This document shows positions 43,061-52,054 of a stretch of DNA of 64,000 nt, one piece after another. Position 1 is the stretch's first letter. Each line of letters starts with the position of its first letter. The notes under the pieces were generated by a model. That model was not told the origin of the DNA and ran no database searches. It saw nothing but the letters and a program-made list of their open reading frames with translations. The position numbers and the translations under genes were made by a program. This stretch comes from Rhodococcus yunnanensis NBRC 103083 (lineage in GTDB: Bacteria > Actinomycetota > Actinomycetes > Mycobacteriales > Mycobacteriaceae): contig NZ_BCXH01000004.1 in the NCBI RefSeq assembly GCF_001895005.1, positions 248,001 through 312,000 on the forward strand, written 5' to 3'.

Positions 43061-43765
43061 GTGTACGACCCAAGGGTTTATGTGAAGGTCGTCGATCGGA
43101 TGGTCGGCCTCGCCGAAACGCTGCCCGAGAACGACGTTGTTTTCGGTCATCTCGTCGAAGCGGTAACGGAGGTATTCGATCTCGCCGGTGCAAGCGTGTT
43201 GATCTCGGACAACGAAGGAGAGGCATTGGCGGTGTCGGTGACAACTCCCGCCGTGGTGTCGCTCGCGGATTGCCAAGTCGAGTACCAACGCGGACCAGGG
43301 TGCGATGCGTATCGAGAGGCTCGCACGGTCGATGCAGGCGACGTGGCACTCGTGCGACAGCGATGGCCCAAGTTCGCCGACGTCGCAGCGCGGCTGGGAG
43401 TCGCTGCCGTCGCCTCTTTTCCGCTCTTTCGTGAGGGTGAGGTCATGGGCAGTCTCGACCTCTATTCGTCCAAGCTGCAACAATGGTCGACGGCAGAGCT
43501 CGATGCCGCGAGGGTCCTTGCCAGGTTCGCCTGTGCGCAGCTGATCAACTCCGTTCAGGTGCGCCGGATGAAAGAGGTTGCCGAACAGCTCGAGCATGCG
43601 CTCGAATCGCGCATCATCATCGAACAGGCCAAGGGAGTGCTCGCGGCGTCGGACAACATCGACACCGAATTGGCGTTCGAACGACTGCGGCAACACGCGC
43701 GCAAACACCGCACGAGCGTGCGAGAGATTGCGCAGGCGGTCGTCGAATATCGGGTCCGCATCTAG
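43061..43765 (+). CDS. GAF-ANTAR regulator
   Basis: A 234-residue protein. The GAF domain (about 20-150) has QVEYQRGPGCDAYREARTVD and VAAVASFPLFREGEVMGSLDLY. The ANTAR domain is canonical (LESRIIIEQAKGVLAASDNID, AFERLRQHARKHRTSVREIA). It should act as an RNA-binding antiterminator controlled by a ligand or redox signal at the GAF domain. GTG at 43061 has GGAGG six bases upstream; ATG at 43046 is the alternative. A strong bidirectional terminator follows the gene. Compared with the copy at 41202, this ANTAR domain is the better conserved. Confidence 0.88.
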   Translation: MYDPRVYVKVVDRMVGLAETLPENDVVFGHLVEAVTEVFDLAGASVLISDNEGEALAVSVTTPAVVSLADCQVEYQRGPGCDAYREARTVDAGDVALVRQRWPKFADVAARLGVAAVASFPLFREGEVMGSLDLYSSKLQQWSTAELDAARVLARFACAQLINSVQVRRMKEVAEQLEHALESRIIIEQAKGVLAASDNIDTELAFERLRQHARKHRTSVREIAQAVVEYRVRI

Positions 43766-43855
43766 GGTTTTCATGCCGGTGGGGGCGGAGTAGCGTCGGA
43801 AATGTTCCTCGCCGTGGACTTCCACCCCCTTCAAGAGTCCCGGCTGTTGAGGGAC

Positions 43856-43897
43856 GCGGAGGCCCCGGCGAAACCCCCCCGTTGCCGGGGCCTCCGC
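43856..43897. terminator. Strong bidirectional hairpin terminator
   Basis: GCGGAGGCCCCGGC (43856-43869) pairs perfectly with GCCGGGGCCTCCGC (43884-43897), a 14-bp stem with a 14-base loop. It lies between the convergent GAF-ANTAR and glycosyltransferase genes. Confidence 0.85.
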
Positions 43898-43951
43898 CTG
43901 TGCCCTGGAAGCCGCGGATCGATGAATTATTTACCGTCACAAACTAGTTCG

Positions 43952-45076
43952 TCACCGGCGATGTTCGGCTTCAGTGGCTGGCACGGTCGATTGTGCCGCA
44001 CGTGCACATCTGGACAATCCGGCAAGGCGAAGCATCGTTTCCGCTCGCGCGGCCCACGTGTGCTTCGATGCGATCGACCGCCGCTCGACTCGGTGCGCCG
44101 AAGTCTGCACTGCGGAACCGATCTCGGTTACGCGTCGCGCGAACTCGGCAGGTGAACTGGCGATCGTGACGTGCTCGGAGTCGACCCAGCGAACGGCGGG
44201 GATGTCGGTTGCGACAACAGGAATACCGAACGCCAGGTACTCGAGTGTCTGCGAGGGAAATCGTGCGAGATCGAGCGCGTCGAGGACGTAGGGCACGATC
44301 CCCACCGACGCGGCAGCGATCGGTGATTCCGCCGCGGCGGCGTCGACCAAACGGACGTTGGGACGTGCGAGGAAGGCATCGAGACGGGCGGTCGTCGCCT
44401 GCGGAGTCCGAATCGTTCGGCTGCCTTCGGCGAGGATGTGCCTGCCGCTGTCGGCGACAGCGTCGAGGATGTCGAAGTCGAGTCGTTCGTCGAGGGGTCC
44501 GACGAGAGCCACCGAATCGCCGCCGTGCTCGTCATATGCGCCGTGCTTGTCGAGATTGTCCACGGGGCTGCATCCAGGAGGCACGACGCGGACCGCATCG
44601 ATCACCTTCGAATAGAGGTGTAGTCGTGCCGCCAGCGTGTGCGAGACCGCTGCGATGGTATCGGCCCGTGCGCAGTTGATCTCGATTCCGCGGCGCACAG
44701 CGCGGCGTGAGAGCCCGTACTTCTTGGCGCCGAGAACCCAATCCTCGGTCATGTAGAACAGTCGATGGCCGGTGAGCGCGCGCGGAAAGCGAGCCATCGG
44801 ATCCGACAGGATCACAGCCGCGGCGTCGGCGCCGAGTCGGTCGAGCGCCGACGCGATCGACTGCTCGGCCGCAGGGGCCGAGGTTCGCACGCGGGTCAGA
44901 TTGTGACGGATCCGCTGCAGATCCGGTCCGGATGGTTCGCCCTCGCCGGTAGCGCTGTCGATCCACAGAACGTGGACGAACGTGGACAGTGCCTCGATCA
45001 GAGGAGCGTCCGGGTAGTCCACGCCGCCGGTGTTCCGGCCGGACATGTAGACGACGGTGACAGTGGGGGTCTGCAT
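43952..45076 (-). CDS. Glycosyltransferase (GT-B fold)
   Basis: A 374-residue GT-B type glycosyltransferase. It shows the RLFYMTEDWVLGAKKYGLS and INCARADTIAAVSHTLAARL segments of the N-terminal domain, the VVPPGCSP linker, and a C-terminal donor domain with ASVGIVPYVLDALDLARFPSQTLEYLA-type wording ending in GIPVVATDIPAVRW. Transfer of a sugar to a cell-surface glycan or small molecule is expected. It is isolated from the larger glycosyltransferase cluster at the right end. A 14-bp tandem repeat fills its leader. Donor and acceptor are unknown. Confidence 0.82.
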   Translation of the reverse strand: MQTPTVTVVYMSGRNTGGVDYPDAPLIEALSTFVHVLWIDSATGEGEPSGPDLQRIRHNLTRVRTSAPAAEQSIASALDRLGADAAAVILSDPMARFPRALTGHRLFYMTEDWVLGAKKYGLSRRAVRRGIEINCARADTIAAVSHTLAARLHLYSKVIDAVRVVPPGCSPVDNLDKHGAYDEHGGDSVALVGPLDERLDFDILDAVADSGRHILAEGSRTIRTPQATTARLDAFLARPNVRLVDAAAAESPIAAASVGIVPYVLDALDLARFPSQTLEYLAFGIPVVATDIPAVRWVDSEHVTIASSPAEFARRVTEIGSAVQTSAHRVERRSIASKHTWAARAETMLRLAGLSRCARAAQSTVPATEAEHRR

Positions 45077-45094
45077 GTTTCTATCGATCGTTTC

Positions 45095-45142
45095 GGCGGT
45101 GTCGTAGGGGCGGTGTCGTTGGGGCGGTGTCGTAGGGGCGGG
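45095..45142. repeat. 14-bp tandem repeat GGCGGTGTCGTAGG
   Basis: Three units start at 45095, 45109 and 45123, with a partial fourth at 45137. The array lies 19 bp upstream of the glycosyltransferase start, inside its leader. Confidence 0.8.
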
Positions 45143-45302
45143 TCCCGGGTGATGAGCGTCTGTGCAGGCGCAAATTCTCGCTCGTGGAAAACCGACTGCC
45201 CGATCTACGTTACGTCATCAAAGCGTCGTAAAGCTTGTTTTGCCTGTCGGCGTTCGGTTCGACAAGCAGAATCGGTAGATGTGACGACTGGTAACTGATA
45301 AA

Positions 45303-45311
45303 GTGAGTCAC
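45303..45311. promoter_or_regulatory. Palindrome GTGAGTCAC before the diiron oxygenase
   Basis: A 9-base palindrome in the promoter region, 41 bp upstream of the AurF-type gene. GGTAAC, GGTAAT and GGTTAC motifs surround it (45290-45326). It is a candidate regulator site; no dedicated regulator is adjacent. Confidence 0.3.
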
Positions 45312-45351
45312 GGTAATTGCGGTTACAGTGCCGACGAAGGGATGCACGATC

Positions 45352-46260
45352 ATGACCAGCACATTCACGACTTCGAACGCCATATCCGGAGCTGAGGATG
45401 TCTCGGCACGTCTGCTCGATTCGGCGGCTCAGCTCTCGTACGACCCCGCACAGGAGGTCGACTGGAACGAAGATCTCGATCCGAACTTGTACGGTCTCAA
45501 TCCGCAGTGGAGCACCCTGTACGGGACGAAACTGTGGAACGAGATGACCGAGGAGCAGCGAATTCTGCTGACCCGGCACGAGGTGTGTTCCATCATGAGT
45601 ACCGGCATCTGGTTCGAGATGATCCTGCAGCAGATGGTTCTGCGTGATCAGTACTGCAAGGATTCCTCGGACTCGGACTTCCAGTTCGCCTTGACCGAGA
45701 TCGCCGACGAATGTCGACACTCGATCATGTTCGCGCGTGCATGCACGAAGATGGGTATTCGTTCCTACCTGCCGCGTCGCACCAGCCGCGAACTCGGGCG
45801 CGGTTTCAAAGCCCTCGCGACGGCGGAGGCGGCCTACGGTGGAATTCTCGTCGCCGAAGAGGTTCTCGACGTCATGCAGCGCGACTGGATGCGCGGAGAG
45901 AACGTACTGCCTCTCGTCCGCACCACCAGCAAGATCCACGTGGTCGAGGAATCGCGACACATGACCTTCGCGCGCCAGCAGATGCGGGAGCGGATCCAGG
46001 GCAAGAGCGCAGCGCGCAGGAAAGCGAGCGCGCTCGTGGTTGCGATCGCAGCGCGGATCATCGTCTCCAACATGGTGAACAAGGGTGTGTATGCGGCCGC
46101 GGGTCTCGACACCGAACGCGCGGTGAAGGAAGCCAAGAACAACGCGCACCACCACATGATGATGCGGACGAGCAGCGAACATCTCATGGCGTTTCTGCAC
46201 GACTGCGGACTCGTCACCAAACCCGCCGAGGCGATCTACCGCCGACTGCACATGCTCTGA
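45352..46260 (+). CDS. AurF-type diiron oxygenase
   Basis: A 302-residue helical diiron protein. Likely iron ligands are E77 (RHEVC), E120 and H123 (ExxH in ADECRH), E169/E170, and H196, E200, H203, which reproduce the Hx3Ex2H spacing of AurF (H223, E227, H230). AurF oxidises the amino group of p-aminobenzoate to nitro; relatives hydroxylate other substrates. ATG at 45352 is used with GAAGGG upstream. The FprB-like ferredoxin reductase gene follows 35 bp downstream and is the probable electron source. The substrate is unknown, and no biosynthetic cluster surrounds the pair. Confidence 0.85.
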   Translation: MTSTFTTSNAISGAEDVSARLLDSAAQLSYDPAQEVDWNEDLDPNLYGLNPQWSTLYGTKLWNEMTEEQRILLTRHEVCSIMSTGIWFEMILQQMVLRDQYCKDSSDSDFQFALTEIADECRHSIMFARACTKMGIRSYLPRRTSRELGRGFKALATAEAAYGGILVAEEVLDVMQRDWMRGENVLPLVRTTSKIHVVEESRHMTFARQQMRERIQGKSAARRKASALVVAIAARIIVSNMVNKGVYAAAGLDTERAVKEAKNNAHHHMMMRTSSEHLMAFLHDCGLVTKPAEAIYRRLHML

Positions 46261-46295
46261 AGACTCGATCGAGAAACGACGACGGAGATCGAACA

Positions 46296-47771
46296 ATGGC
46301 ATTCGCCATCACTCAGAACTGTTGCAACGACGCATCGTGCCTGTCGGTGTGCCCGGTCAACTGCATTCACCCGACGCCAGGTGAACCGGACTTCGGAAAG
46401 ACCGACCTGCTCTACATCGACCCGCGCAGTTGCATCGACTGCGGAGCCTGCGCCGACGCATGCCCGGTCGATGCCATCACGAGGGTGAGCCGGTTGACTC
46501 CCGATCAGGCGATCTATGCCGACATCAACGCCGATTACTACGCGGATCGGCCTGTGGACACGGCATGGGATGCGCCGCGATTTCCTCCGGCGTCCGTCAA
46601 CGAGATGCCCTCGTTCGACGTCGGAATCGTCGGCACCGGCCCCGCCGCCTGCTACACCGCGCAGGCACTGCTCAGAGTGCCGGGAAGCCGTGTGACGTTC
46701 TACGACAGGCTCGCCAGCCCCGGCGGGCTTGCTCGCTTCGGAGTTGCGCCGGACCATATCGGCACCAGGCGCATCGGAGAGCACTTCCGCAGCATCTTCC
46801 TGCACCCCAGGGTGCGTATGGAGCTGGGTGTCGACGTCGGATCGGACATCGCACACGAGACCGTGGCCACGCGTCACGACGCCGTCGTGTATGCGGTGGG
46901 CGCAGACAGCGACAGACAGCTCGACATACCAGGGATCGATCTGCCCGGTTCGGTGAGTGCCAGAACATTGGTCGGTTGGTACACCGGCCACCCGGATGTT
47001 CCGGCCGACGCGTTCGATCTCGCGGGCGTCGAACGGGTGACGATCATCGGCAACGGCAATGTTGCCCTCGATGCCGCTCGAATCCTGACTGCAGACCCCG
47101 ACGACCTGGTCGACACCGAGATCGCACCCCACGCATTGGCGGCCCTGCGACGCAGTGCTGTGCGCGAAGTCGTGCTCGCCGCCAGAAGGGGGCCGGATGT
47201 CGCAGCCTTCACGCGTTCGGAATGTCAGGCCCTCGTCACTCGGCCCGGGGTCGACGTGGTGGTGGCTGGGCCTACAGCGGTTCTGGCGTCCATCGACTCG
47301 CTTCCGTTGTCCGCACCCGCGTCCGCGCTGCGCGGTGCCGAGGTGGTGGATCTGGAATCGACTGCCGACCGTCGTCGAATCGTGTTCGGTTTCGGTCGAG
47401 CGCCGGTCCGGCTGAACGGGACGACCGCGGTGGAATCGGTCGACCTCGCCGATGACTCCGGCACCTCGACAGTGCCGACCGATCTGGTTCTCCGTGCCAT
47501 CGGGTACCGCGGAACGCCCTCGCCCGGGCTCCCGTTCGACACGATCACCGGGACCGTTCGGAACGTCGGGGGCCGCGTGGTGGACGACGACGGTCGGGTC
47601 GTGGCCGGCCGCTACGTGGTCGGGTGGGCCAAGCGAGGTGCAACCGGTGGAATCGGTGACAACAAGGTCGACGCGGAGCAGACGGTCGACGCTCTGCTCG
47701 ACGACGTCGTGAGCAATCCTCCTGTTCGACCACGCGGGCGTCGAGGGAGACTGAGCTCGATTTTCGGGTGA
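46296..47771 (+). CDS. Ferredoxin-NADP reductase with fused N-terminal ferredoxin (FprB-like)
   Basis: A 491-residue two-domain protein. Residues 1-65 are a two-cluster ferredoxin (C10, C15, C19, then C46, C49, C52, C56 in [12 protein letters not shown]). The rest is an adrenodoxin-reductase-type FAD/NADPH flavoprotein ([14 protein letters not shown] near 110, [17 protein letters not shown] for [18 protein letters not shown] near the end). This matches FprB of mycobacteria. It should pass electrons from NADPH to the AurF-type oxygenase encoded 35 bp upstream. Start ATG at 46296 has GGAG eight bases upstream. Confidence 0.92.
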   Translation: MAFAITQNCCNDASCLSVCPVNCIHPTPGEPDFGKTDLLYIDPRSCIDCGACADACPVDAITRVSRLTPDQAIYADINADYYADRPVDTAWDAPRFPPASVNEMPSFDVGIVGTGPAACYTAQALLRVPGSRVTFYDRLASPGGLARFGVAPDHIGTRRIGEHFRSIFLHPRVRMELGVDVGSDIAHETVATRHDAVVYAVGADSDRQLDIPGIDLPGSVSARTLVGWYTGHPDVPADAFDLAGVERVTIIGNGNVALDAARILTADPDDLVDTEIAPHALAALRRSAVREVVLAARRGPDVAAFTRSECQALVTRPGVDVVVAGPTAVLASIDSLPLSAPASALRGAEVVDLESTADRRRIVFGFGRAPVRLNGTTAVESVDLADDSGTSTVPTDLVLRAIGYRGTPSPGLPFDTITGTVRNVGGRVVDDDGRVVAGRYVVGWAKRGATGGIGDNKVDAEQTVDALLDDVVSNPPVRPRGRRGRLSSIFG

Positions 47772-47859
47772 TGGTGAACATTCGCTAGGGTGGACGGCAG
47801 GTGCGCCGGGAAGTCTGGTCGGCATGAATCGAACATGTCGAGAGAAGGGTTCACCGCCG

Positions 47860-49149
47860 ATGCCCGCATCTGCACCACGTCCGCCGCTGTTCTCCCGCGG
47901 ATCCTGGCCCGAGTCGAATCGGGTTGCCGCTGTTCTTCGCAAGGAAACGGTCGGCGGGGTTCTGCTGCTCATCGCGGCAGTCGCGGCTCTGATCTGGGCC
48001 AACTCGCCGTTCGCCGCGTCGTACGCCGCGCTCATGGATTTCCGATTCGGTCCCTCCTGGCTCCATCTGGATCTGACCGTGTCCACGTGGGCGGCCGACG
48101 GCCTCCTCGCCATTTTCTTCTTCGTGGTCGGCCTCGAACTCAAACGTGAGTTCGTCGCGGGAGACCTGCGTGATCGACGACGTGCGGTGTTGCCGATAGC
48201 CGCCGCGGTCGGGGGTATGGCGGTACCCGCGATCGTGTTCGTCGCAGTCAATGCCAGGACGGGCGACGGCGCCCTGCAGGGGTGGGCGATTCCCACCGCG
48301 ACCGACATCGCCTTCGCGGTAGCGATCCTCGCGGTGATCGGCACCCACCTTCCGACCGCGCTCCGCACGTTCCTGCTGACGCTGGCAGTGGTCGACGACC
48401 TGCTGGCGATCACCGTCATCGCCATCTTCTACACCGACGACGTCGACGTGCGCGCGCTCTGCCTCGCACTGATTCCGTTGGCATTGTTCACCTGGGCCGT
48501 ACGACGAGGGATTCGATCGTGGTGGATTCTGACTCCGATCGCGATGTGCACGTGGGTCCTGGTGCACGAATCCGGAATTCACGCCACTGTCGCAGGTGTG
48601 CTGCTCGGGTTCGCGGTCCCGGTGGCATCCGGGCATGCCGAGGAGTTCGAACACCGAATGCGGCCGTTGTCGGCGGGTCTGGCCGTCCCGCTGTTCGCGT
48701 TCTGTGCCGCGGGTGTGACGGTCGGCGGCATGACCGGGCTCGGTGCGGCGCTGACCGATCCGGTGGCACTCGGCATAATCGCAGGGCTCGTCGTCGGCAA
48801 GACCGTCGGGATCCTCGGTACCACGTACGTGCTCGCGACCTTCACCCGCGCGTCGCTGGACGCGGCCGTCCGCTGGATCGACGTGCTGGGAATTTCGATG
48901 CTCGCGGGAATCGGCTTCACCGTGTCGCTGCTGATCGGCGAGCTGGCATTCGGGTCCGGCGAGCGCGACGACCATGTCAAGATCGCCGTGCTGTGTGGTT
49001 CCCTGCTGGCGGCATTGTGTGCGTCCATCCTCCTGCGCACCCGCAACCGCGTGTACAAGAAGATCCATGACATCGAGACCAGAGACGACAACCACGACGG
49101 TGTTCCCGACGTCTACGACGGTGTTCCGGACGGTCACGAGGACCGTTGA
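47860..49149 (+). CDS. nhaA: Na+/H+ antiporter NhaA with acidic C-terminal tail
   Basis: A 429-residue NhaA. The transport-site aspartates are D179-D180 in [11 protein letters not shown], and [13 protein letters not shown] and [13 protein letters not shown] are family motifs. It exchanges sodium for protons across the membrane. The unusual part is the end: after the last helix and [10 protein letters not shown] comes [20 protein letters not shown], a DxNxDGxPD repeat like calcium-binding thrombospondin-type-3 or dockerin loops. ATG at 47860 follows GAAGGG; ATG at 47824 is a possible alternative. Confidence 0.88.
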   Translation: MPASAPRPPLFSRGSWPESNRVAAVLRKETVGGVLLLIAAVAALIWANSPFAASYAALMDFRFGPSWLHLDLTVSTWAADGLLAIFFFVVGLELKREFVAGDLRDRRRAVLPIAAAVGGMAVPAIVFVAVNARTGDGALQGWAIPTATDIAFAVAILAVIGTHLPTALRTFLLTLAVVDDLLAITVIAIFYTDDVDVRALCLALIPLALFTWAVRRGIRSWWILTPIAMCTWVLVHESGIHATVAGVLLGFAVPVASGHAEEFEHRMRPLSAGLAVPLFAFCAAGVTVGGMTGLGAALTDPVALGIIAGLVVGKTVGILGTTYVLATFTRASLDAAVRWIDVLGISMLAGIGFTVSLLIGELAFGSGERDDHVKIAVLCGSLLAALCASILLRTRNRVYKKIHDIETRDDNHDGVPDVYDGVPDGHEDR

Positions 49150-49173
49150 GCTGCGGCGCGCGCGACTTCCGCG

Positions 49174-50103
49174 TCAGTGAGCGAAAGTCCGGTGCAGCTC
49201 GGGCAGGAATCCGGCCAGGTGGTTCATTTCCTGCCCGCAGTGCAGCATCAGGTCCTTGGCGAGGTCGACGGTCAGCACCACGTCGCTCGGATCGACCGAT
49301 GGGCCACGTGCGATCGCGCACGCGGCTTCGACGAGATTCGGTACGTGCAGTCCCCGAAGATTGAGATAGAACCGACTGCGCATTTCGCAACCATCGGCGG
49401 TAGGTCGAACCTGATGCGCCAGCCAACCCAGATCGATCGGAGCGATACTGCTCCCGACGCGTCCGAAGACGACTGTGTGATCGGCTGGAACGTCGAAACC
49501 GTGCAGCAGCGGATCGTGGAACTCGATGGCCAACTGTTGCAGCTTCGGCCCGACGTACTCGTCGACGTAGGTGGTGTTACCGATGTACTTCTGCCGGTCG
49601 GGGATCTGCGCCGACGTCAGGTCACGGCGCAGTGACGCATGAAGGTGAGCGTCGGGATGCCAGAGCTTGTATCGTGCAGCTTCCGTCGAGTGCCATCCGA
49701 ACCACCAGTCCCACATCGCCGCCGTCACACCTGGCATGTCGGTCCTGACTGCCGCGTACACGACGCCGTCGGGAAGCCGGCCGTAGCCTGTCTCGACTTC
49801 CGCGTACCCGGAAGGTGCGAGTTCTGTTGTCACGGAATCGAACTGGGGAATACGAGCCGGGTCGATCGGTCCGCCGTGATAGGCGTCGAGGACGGATTGG
49901 GGAGCCTCGGTGGTGTGCTCGGTCATGAACGATGCGTACGGCTGCGAGTAGTCCTCGGTCCGATAGCCGCGATAGCGTGTGCCGCACGCCGGCAGCCGCG
50001 GTGCCGCAGTGCTCCGCGGTACCGATCCGACGACCGCGACTGCGATGGCCATGCCTGCAGCGCTCAGGACTGTACGTCGGTTCGGGATCCAGTGCCTCGG
50101 CAT
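49174..50103 (-). CDS. Tat-exported PhlG-like (DAPG hydrolase family) protein
   Basis: A 309-residue protein. The N-terminus carries a twin-arginine signal (NRRTVLSAAGMAIAVAVVG then a cleavage-like STAA, residues 8-34). The mature part has WWFGWHST...YKLWHP (131-150), YVDEYVG (E182) and the terminal HCGQE (H288, E292). The HxxxE and the WWFGWH motif match PhlG-type zinc hydrolases, which cleave a C-C bond in 2,4-diacetylphloroglucinol. The second start of the family is usually cytosolic, so export is odd. Its substrate is unknown. It is convergent with nhaA. Confidence 0.72.
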   Translation of the reverse strand: MPRHWIPNRRTVLSAAGMAIAVAVVGSVPRSTAAPRLPACGTRYRGYRTEDYSQPYASFMTEHTTEAPQSVLDAYHGGPIDPARIPQFDSVTTELAPSGYAEVETGYGRLPDGVVYAAVRTDMPGVTAAMWDWWFGWHSTEAARYKLWHPDAHLHASLRRDLTSAQIPDRQKYIGNTTYVDEYVGPKLQQLAIEFHDPLLHGFDVPADHTVVFGRVGSSIAPIDLGWLAHQVRPTADGCEMRSRFYLNLRGLHVPNLVEAACAIARGPSVDPSDVVLTVDLAKDLMLHCGQEMNHLAGFLPELHRTFAH

Positions 50104-50257
50104 CGGACGAGGCTAAAGCCGCCGACGGGCGTCGTCAAGGAACCGGTGTCGATCGCAGTCGAATCTCGTTCTGCGGGTGCGATCGACAGTGTGTCGGGGA
50201 AGGACGTCACTGTCGTCGAATGTGGATACACCCGGAGGCCGCGGTAGCGTGCGCACT

Positions 50258-50674
50258 ATGTATCGGAGCACCCTGCCGCTGACCCATCGGCCGACGCGGG
50301 AGGGGACGATCGTCGACGACGCGCACGTACCCGCCTATCTCGCACTCGAACTGGCGACCGAGGCGTGGGCGAGCGCGCTCCACCACGCCAGTGCCGGAGC
50401 CTTCACCGCACGAGAGGTCGTGATCGTCAACGTCGCATCGGACTTCTCCCGGGAACTTCTGGTGGGGACCGTGGACGTCGAGGTGGTGGTGAAGAGAGTC
50501 GGCCGCAGCTCCGTCGTCGTGGAGGTCGGTATCGAGCAGGATGGCGTACGTGCGGCGGTCGCATCGTTCACACTGGTGCACGTGGTGGACGGAGTCGCGC
50601 GCCCGTTCACCCACGCGCAGCGCCGGATCCTGGAGGTTTCGGCAGGCAGCCTCGAAGGGAACACGGTGACGTGA
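50258..50674 (+). CDS. Hotdog-fold thioesterase-like protein
   Basis: A 138-residue protein with a single hotdog-type domain: a helix (YLALELATEAWASALHHASAG) then long strands (VIVNVASDFSRELLVGTVDVEV, SSVVVEVGIEQDGVRAAVASFTLVHV). Such proteins hydrolyse acyl-CoA or serve as dehydratases. The assignment is by fold pattern only. ATG at 50258 is the best start in frame, though the Shine-Dalgarno is weak. Its stop overlaps the GTG of idi by four bases, so the two are co-translated. Confidence 0.65.
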   Translation: MYRSTLPLTHRPTREGTIVDDAHVPAYLALELATEAWASALHHASAGAFTAREVVIVNVASDFSRELLVGTVDVEVVVKRVGRSSVVVEVGIEQDGVRAAVASFTLVHVVDGVARPFTHAQRRILEVSAGSLEGNTVT

Positions 50675-51285
50675 CCGCTATCGGACAACACCCGAGAGAA
50701 GACGTCGTCCTGGTCGACGACGCGGGACGTTCTGTCGGAACGCACGCCAAAGCGACTGTGCATTCCACACGAACACCACTTCACCTCGCGTTCTCGTGCT
50801 ATGTCTTCAACTCGAACAACGAGGTTCTCGTCACCGTGCGCGCGCACGGTAAACCGACGTGGCCGGGGGTGACCACCAACAGCTGCTGTGGGCACCCCGC
50901 ACCGGGAGAGGATCTGGGAGCAGGGGTCGTGCGACGCCTCGCTCAGGAGCTTGGAATCGATTCTCCTGCACCTACTTTGCTCTTGCCCCGATTCCGGTAC
51001 CGCGCGGAGATGAGCAACGGCATGGTCGAGAACGAGTTGTGTCCTGTCTTCGGTGTTCTCTACGACGGACCGGCTCCTGAACCGAACCTCGACGAAGTCG
51101 ATCGGGCGGAATGGATCCCGTGGAGAGACTTCTCGACGTTCGTGCTCGGGGGCGGCGACGTGTCGCCGTGGTGCAGCGAGCAGGTTCCTCTTCTGGTCGC
51201 GCTCGGCGACGAACCTACGCGGTGGCCGGCGGGGGATCCAGCGCAGCTTCCGGCGGCAGCTACGTATACACCACACTTGCACTGA
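50671..51285 (+). CDS. idi: Isopentenyl-diphosphate delta-isomerase, type I
   Basis: A 204-residue Nudix-type Idi. The catalytic cysteine is in TTNSCCGHP (C73 aligns with C67 of E. coli), and glutamates in MVENELCPVF (E120/E122) correspond to the active-site acid. The enzyme interconverts IPP and DMAPP for isoprenoid synthesis. GTG at 50671 overlaps the upstream hotdog gene by four bases. The C-terminus ends in a short proline-rich tail. It is followed by a gamma-butyrolactone-receptor-like regulator. Confidence 0.92.
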   Translation: MTAIGQHPREDVVLVDDAGRSVGTHAKATVHSTRTPLHLAFSCYVFNSNNEVLVTVRAHGKPTWPGVTTNSCCGHPAPGEDLGAGVVRRLAQELGIDSPAPTLLLPRFRYRAEMSNGMVENELCPVFGVLYDGPAPEPNLDEVDRAEWIPWRDFSTFVLGGGDVSPWCSEQVPLLVALGDEPTRWPAGDPAQLPAAATYTPHLH

Positions 51286-51409
51286 CCATGTCCTGAAAGC
51301 GTCCCGTGTCATTCGAACAACCGACCCTCGACCCGATAAGGTTGACCTGTGCACTACAGGCAGGAATGGTCGATCGTCATCGGATGCGAACCCGAAACGG
51401 GGGGTGTTC

Positions 51410-52054
51410 GTGCAGGAACGTGCTGAGCACACCCGCCGTGCGGTATTGGTAGGTGCAGCGGTCAGCTTCGAGAAGTTCGGATACGGCACCGCCAGTCTGT
51501 CGACCATTCTGGCTCATGCGGGAGTGACCAAGGGGGCGATGTACTTTCACTTCTCCTCCAAGGAAGACCTTGCCAAAGCAGTGATCGACGAGCAGCACCG
51601 AATGGCGATGGATGGGTACGAGGCGGTCGTCGCGCATGTCCCGACGGCGCTCGACGCACTGATCCTCGTCAGTCAGGAAATGGCGCGCCAGTTGGTCGTC
51701 GAGCCGGTCGCCCGTGGTGGCATGCGTCTGACGTTGGAGATCGGGAGTATCGAGGGGTCGGTGCAGCAACCGTATCTCGACTGGATCGCGGGCATCCGAG
51801 CGCTCGCGTCGCGTGCGGCCGCAGAAGGCGACATCGCGGACGGTGTCGACGTCGAGGCCCTGACGATGTTCGTCGTGGGCGCGTTCACCGGGGTGCAGAC
51901 GCTCTCCGAGGTCCTCCACGGCCGCGTCGACCTCTATGAGCGGTTGTCCGAGATGTGGCGCCTACTGCTGCCTGCTGTTGCGCGCGTCGATGCTCTCGAC
52001 CGAGCTCTGGCGTTGGCTGCATCCGAACCCCGCGACTGGACCGTCGTCACCTGA
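51410..52054 (+). CDS. Gamma-butyrolactone-receptor-like TetR regulator (ScbR/ArpA type)
   Basis: A 214-residue TetR-family protein. The N-terminus QERAEHTRRAVLVGAAVSFE and ILAHAGVTKGAMYFHFSSKEDLA closely follow the pattern of Streptomyces ScbR/ArpA autoregulator receptors, including the KGAxYFHF recognition-helix wording. These bind gamma-butyrolactones and release promoters of antibiotic or development genes. GTG at 51410 follows GGGGGG five bases upstream. Downstream it overlaps the convergent TetR gene by eight bases. No AfsA-type synthase is in the window. Ligand and targets are inferred by family only. Confidence 0.75.
   Translation: MQERAEHTRRAVLVGAAVSFEKFGYGTASLSTILAHAGVTKGAMYFHFSSKEDLAKAVIDEQHRMAMDGYEAVVAHVPTALDALILVSQEMARQLVVEPVARGGMRLTLEIGSIEGSVQQPYLDWIAGIRALASRAAAEGDIADGVDVEALTMFVVGAFTGVQTLSEVLHGRVDLYERLSEMWRLLLPAVARVDALDRALALAASEPRDWTVVT

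Noticed and set aside
42638..43834. A 398-residue minus-strand frame covering the gene-free gap and the second GAF-ANTAR gene
   Set aside because: It is antisense to a canonical GAF-ANTAR protein and shows no domain, so the gap is left uncoded.
46236..48425. A 729-residue minus-strand open frame over the FprB-like and nhaA genes
   Set aside because: The protein is low-complexity and motif-free, while the plus strand has complete cofactor and transport motifs.
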